Assembly: GCA_035720425.1 (NCBI GenBank)
Contig: DASTOB010000207.1
Coordinates: 1 to 5,503, forward strand
Source: DASTOB01 sp035720425
GTDB taxonomy: Bacteria > Chloroflexota > Limnocylindria > Limnocylindrales > CSP1-4
Length of the DNA stretch: 5,503 nucleotides
Direction of reading: 5' to 3'
The translations under genes and the position numbers were made by a program. This document shows, piece by piece, positions 4,543 to 5,503 of the stretch. Within the stretch, counting starts at the first letter, position 1. Every line of letters begins with the position of its first letter. The notes beneath the pieces were generated by a model. It worked only from the letters and a program-made list of their open reading frames with translations. It did no database searches and was not told the DNA's origin.

Positions 4543-5433
4543 CTACGGCAGGGCGATCGCGATGAGCCCGGCGCCCACGCCGACAAGGCCGATCCACTGG
4601 ATCCGTCGCAGTCGCTCGCCGAGGAACGCGACGGCCACGATGATCGTCACCGCCGGCCCGAACGACGAGGCGAGCCCGACGAGCCACGTCGGCGCCCGCT
4701 CGAGGCCGATCGCGAGGGAGGCGAGCCCCGCGACGTCGAGGCATCCGGCGAGCAGGACGACCGCCCATGCCGTCCGGGTCGCCCGCAGCGGCGCCTCCAT
4801 CACCGCTCGGAACCGCGTGTGGCGGCTGGCCAGCGCGATCGCGAGCGCCGCCCCGGTCAGTGCCGCGTTGACGATCCGGGACAGGGCGATGACCTCGAGC
4901 CAGCCGGCCGACTCGATCGCCTCCGCCAGCCCGACGGTCATGAGCGCGAAGAGGACGAGGGCGATGACCGCGAACACGACGCCCGGGCCGGCGAACCGGG
5001 TCCGGCGCCAGCCGCCGTCGAACGCGACGCCGGTCATGATCACCCCGATCGTGGCGAGCGCCGCGCCGATCGCCTGGAGGAGCGTGAGCGTCTCGCCGCG
5101 CAGGAACACGGCGAGGACGACGACGAGCCCACCGTAGGCGGCGACCATGCCGGACACGACGGCGATCGGGCCGATCCGGAGGCCGGTGAAGTACGACAGG
5201 TAGGCACCCGCGCCGGCTGCCCCGAGCAGGGCCGACAGGACGATCACACCCGGGTCGGTCGGCAGGGGCGTACCGGTCACGACGAGGGCGACGACGAGCA
5301 GGGCCGCGGCGGCGGCTTGGCCGCCGGCGGTCACGATGAGGCTGCCGAGGCGTCGGCTCGCGAGGGCGCTCCCGATGTCCATCGTGCCCCAGGCGAGGGC
5401 GGCACCGAGGCCGGCGAGCAGTCCGAATGGCAT
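4543..5433 (-). CDS. EamA/DMT-superfamily membrane transporter
   Basis: Integral membrane protein of 296 residues with ten predicted helices (roughly 5-24, 30-51, 61-82, 88-110, 118-137, 149-169, 179-201, 221-242, 248-271, 277-295). It forms two EamA repeats of about 140 residues, the normal length for this family. The end of the second repeat has the family-typical pattern SSFGPAVTIIVAVAFLGERL followed by IQWIGLVGVGAGL; the first repeat has the matching FLRGETLTLLQAIGAALATIG. Members export or import small metabolites such as amino acids or nucleotide-related compounds, but substrates cannot be predicted from sequence. It is convergent with the kinase gene and shows no functional link to it. 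The ATG at 5433 lies 6 nt after a TACAGT -10-like element and has no Shine-Dalgarno, suggesting a leaderless mRNA. Confidence 0.93.
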   Translation of the reverse strand: MPFGLLAGLGAALAWGTMDIGSALASRRLGSLIVTAGGQAAAAALLVVALVVTGTPLPTDPGVIVLSALLGAAGAGAYLSYFTGLRIGPIAVVSGMVAAYGGLVVVLAVFLRGETLTLLQAIGAALATIGVIMTGVAFDGGWRRTRFAGPGVVFAVIALVLFALMTVGLAEAIESAGWLEVIALSRIVNAALTGAALAIALASRHTRFRAVMEAPLRATRTAWAVVLLAGCLDVAGLASLAIGLERAPTWLVGLASSFGPAVTIIVAVAFLGERLRRIQWIGLVGVGAGLIAIALP

Positions 5434-5439
5434 CGCCGG

Positions 5440-5445
5440 ACTGTA
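5440..5445 (-). promoter_or_regulatory. -10-like TACAGT before the EamA transporter gene
   Basis: On the minus strand TACAGT is followed by CCGGCG and then the ATG at 5433, the spacing expected if transcription starts on the A of the start codon. No convincing -35 is seen 16-18 nt upstream. In DNA this GC-rich an A/T-containing hexamer at this exact place is notable but not proof. Confidence 0.4.
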
Positions 5446-5503
5446 GCGTCGGACGGGGCGGCCGACGGGGTCGTGTCACGGCTCGCGACCGACCGGGACG
5501 ATG

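Noticed and set aside
4334..5479. 381-codon minus-strand frame overlapping the transporter
   Set aside because: Off-frame Arg/Pro/Asp-rich shadow; the transporter frame has ten hydrophobic helices and EamA motifs.
5501..5503. ATG at the right edge as start of a divergent gene
   Set aside because: No sequence follows it and no Shine-Dalgarno or -10 element is convincing upstream.

Overview
The window is very GC-rich (by eye about 70 % or more) and gene-dense. It comes from a bacterium that uses a GAAC-N4-GTTC type LexA operator. The imuAB cassette, the SOS operator class, the scarcity of Shine-Dalgarno sites and the -10-like hexamers placed just before start codons fit a high-GC Actinobacteria- or Chloroflexota-type genome. 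The phylum is an inference; no marker gene here settles it.

Left third (1..2149, minus strand): an SOS-inducible mutagenesis operon. imuA (RecA-like accessory protein) is read first. It is followed by imuB, a Y-family polymerase relative without its catalytic acidic residues, which runs off the left edge still open. imuB is uninterrupted from its ATG at 1161 to base 1, shows the ImuB pattern along its length and carries a QLSLF sliding-clamp motif. The promoter of the operon is unusually readable: a TTGACG -35, a 17-nt spacer and a GATGAT -10, with a perfect LexA half-site pair (GAAC-N4-GTTC) filling the end of the spacer. In imuA-imuB-dnaE2 cassettes the third gene is the error-prone polymerase DnaE2/ImuC; it would lie beyond the left edge.

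Middle (about 2150..2613): roughly 460 bp without a convincing gene, but not featureless. It holds a degenerate 12-bp C-rich tandem repeat with G-quadruplex potential on the minus strand, two 113-bp direct repeats about 81 % identical, a 20-bp tandem repeat between them, and a Pho-box-like pair of 7-mers with 11-bp periodicity just before the next operon.

Right of centre (2614..4484, plus strand): a two-component pair, an OmpR/PhoB-type response regulator and a membrane HAMP/HisKA histidine kinase, joined by a 4-nt GTGA overlap. The kinase should sense an envelope or membrane signal and phosphorylate Asp60 of the regulator; the target genes cannot be read from this window.

Right end (4543..5433, minus strand): a ten-helix EamA/DMT-family transporter convergent with the kinase. 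The 58-bp gap between them has a small GC-rich tandem repeat and hairpin but no clear intrinsic terminator. The last 70 bp (5434..5503) hold the upstream region of the transporter; the final three bases are an ATG, too little to call a gene.
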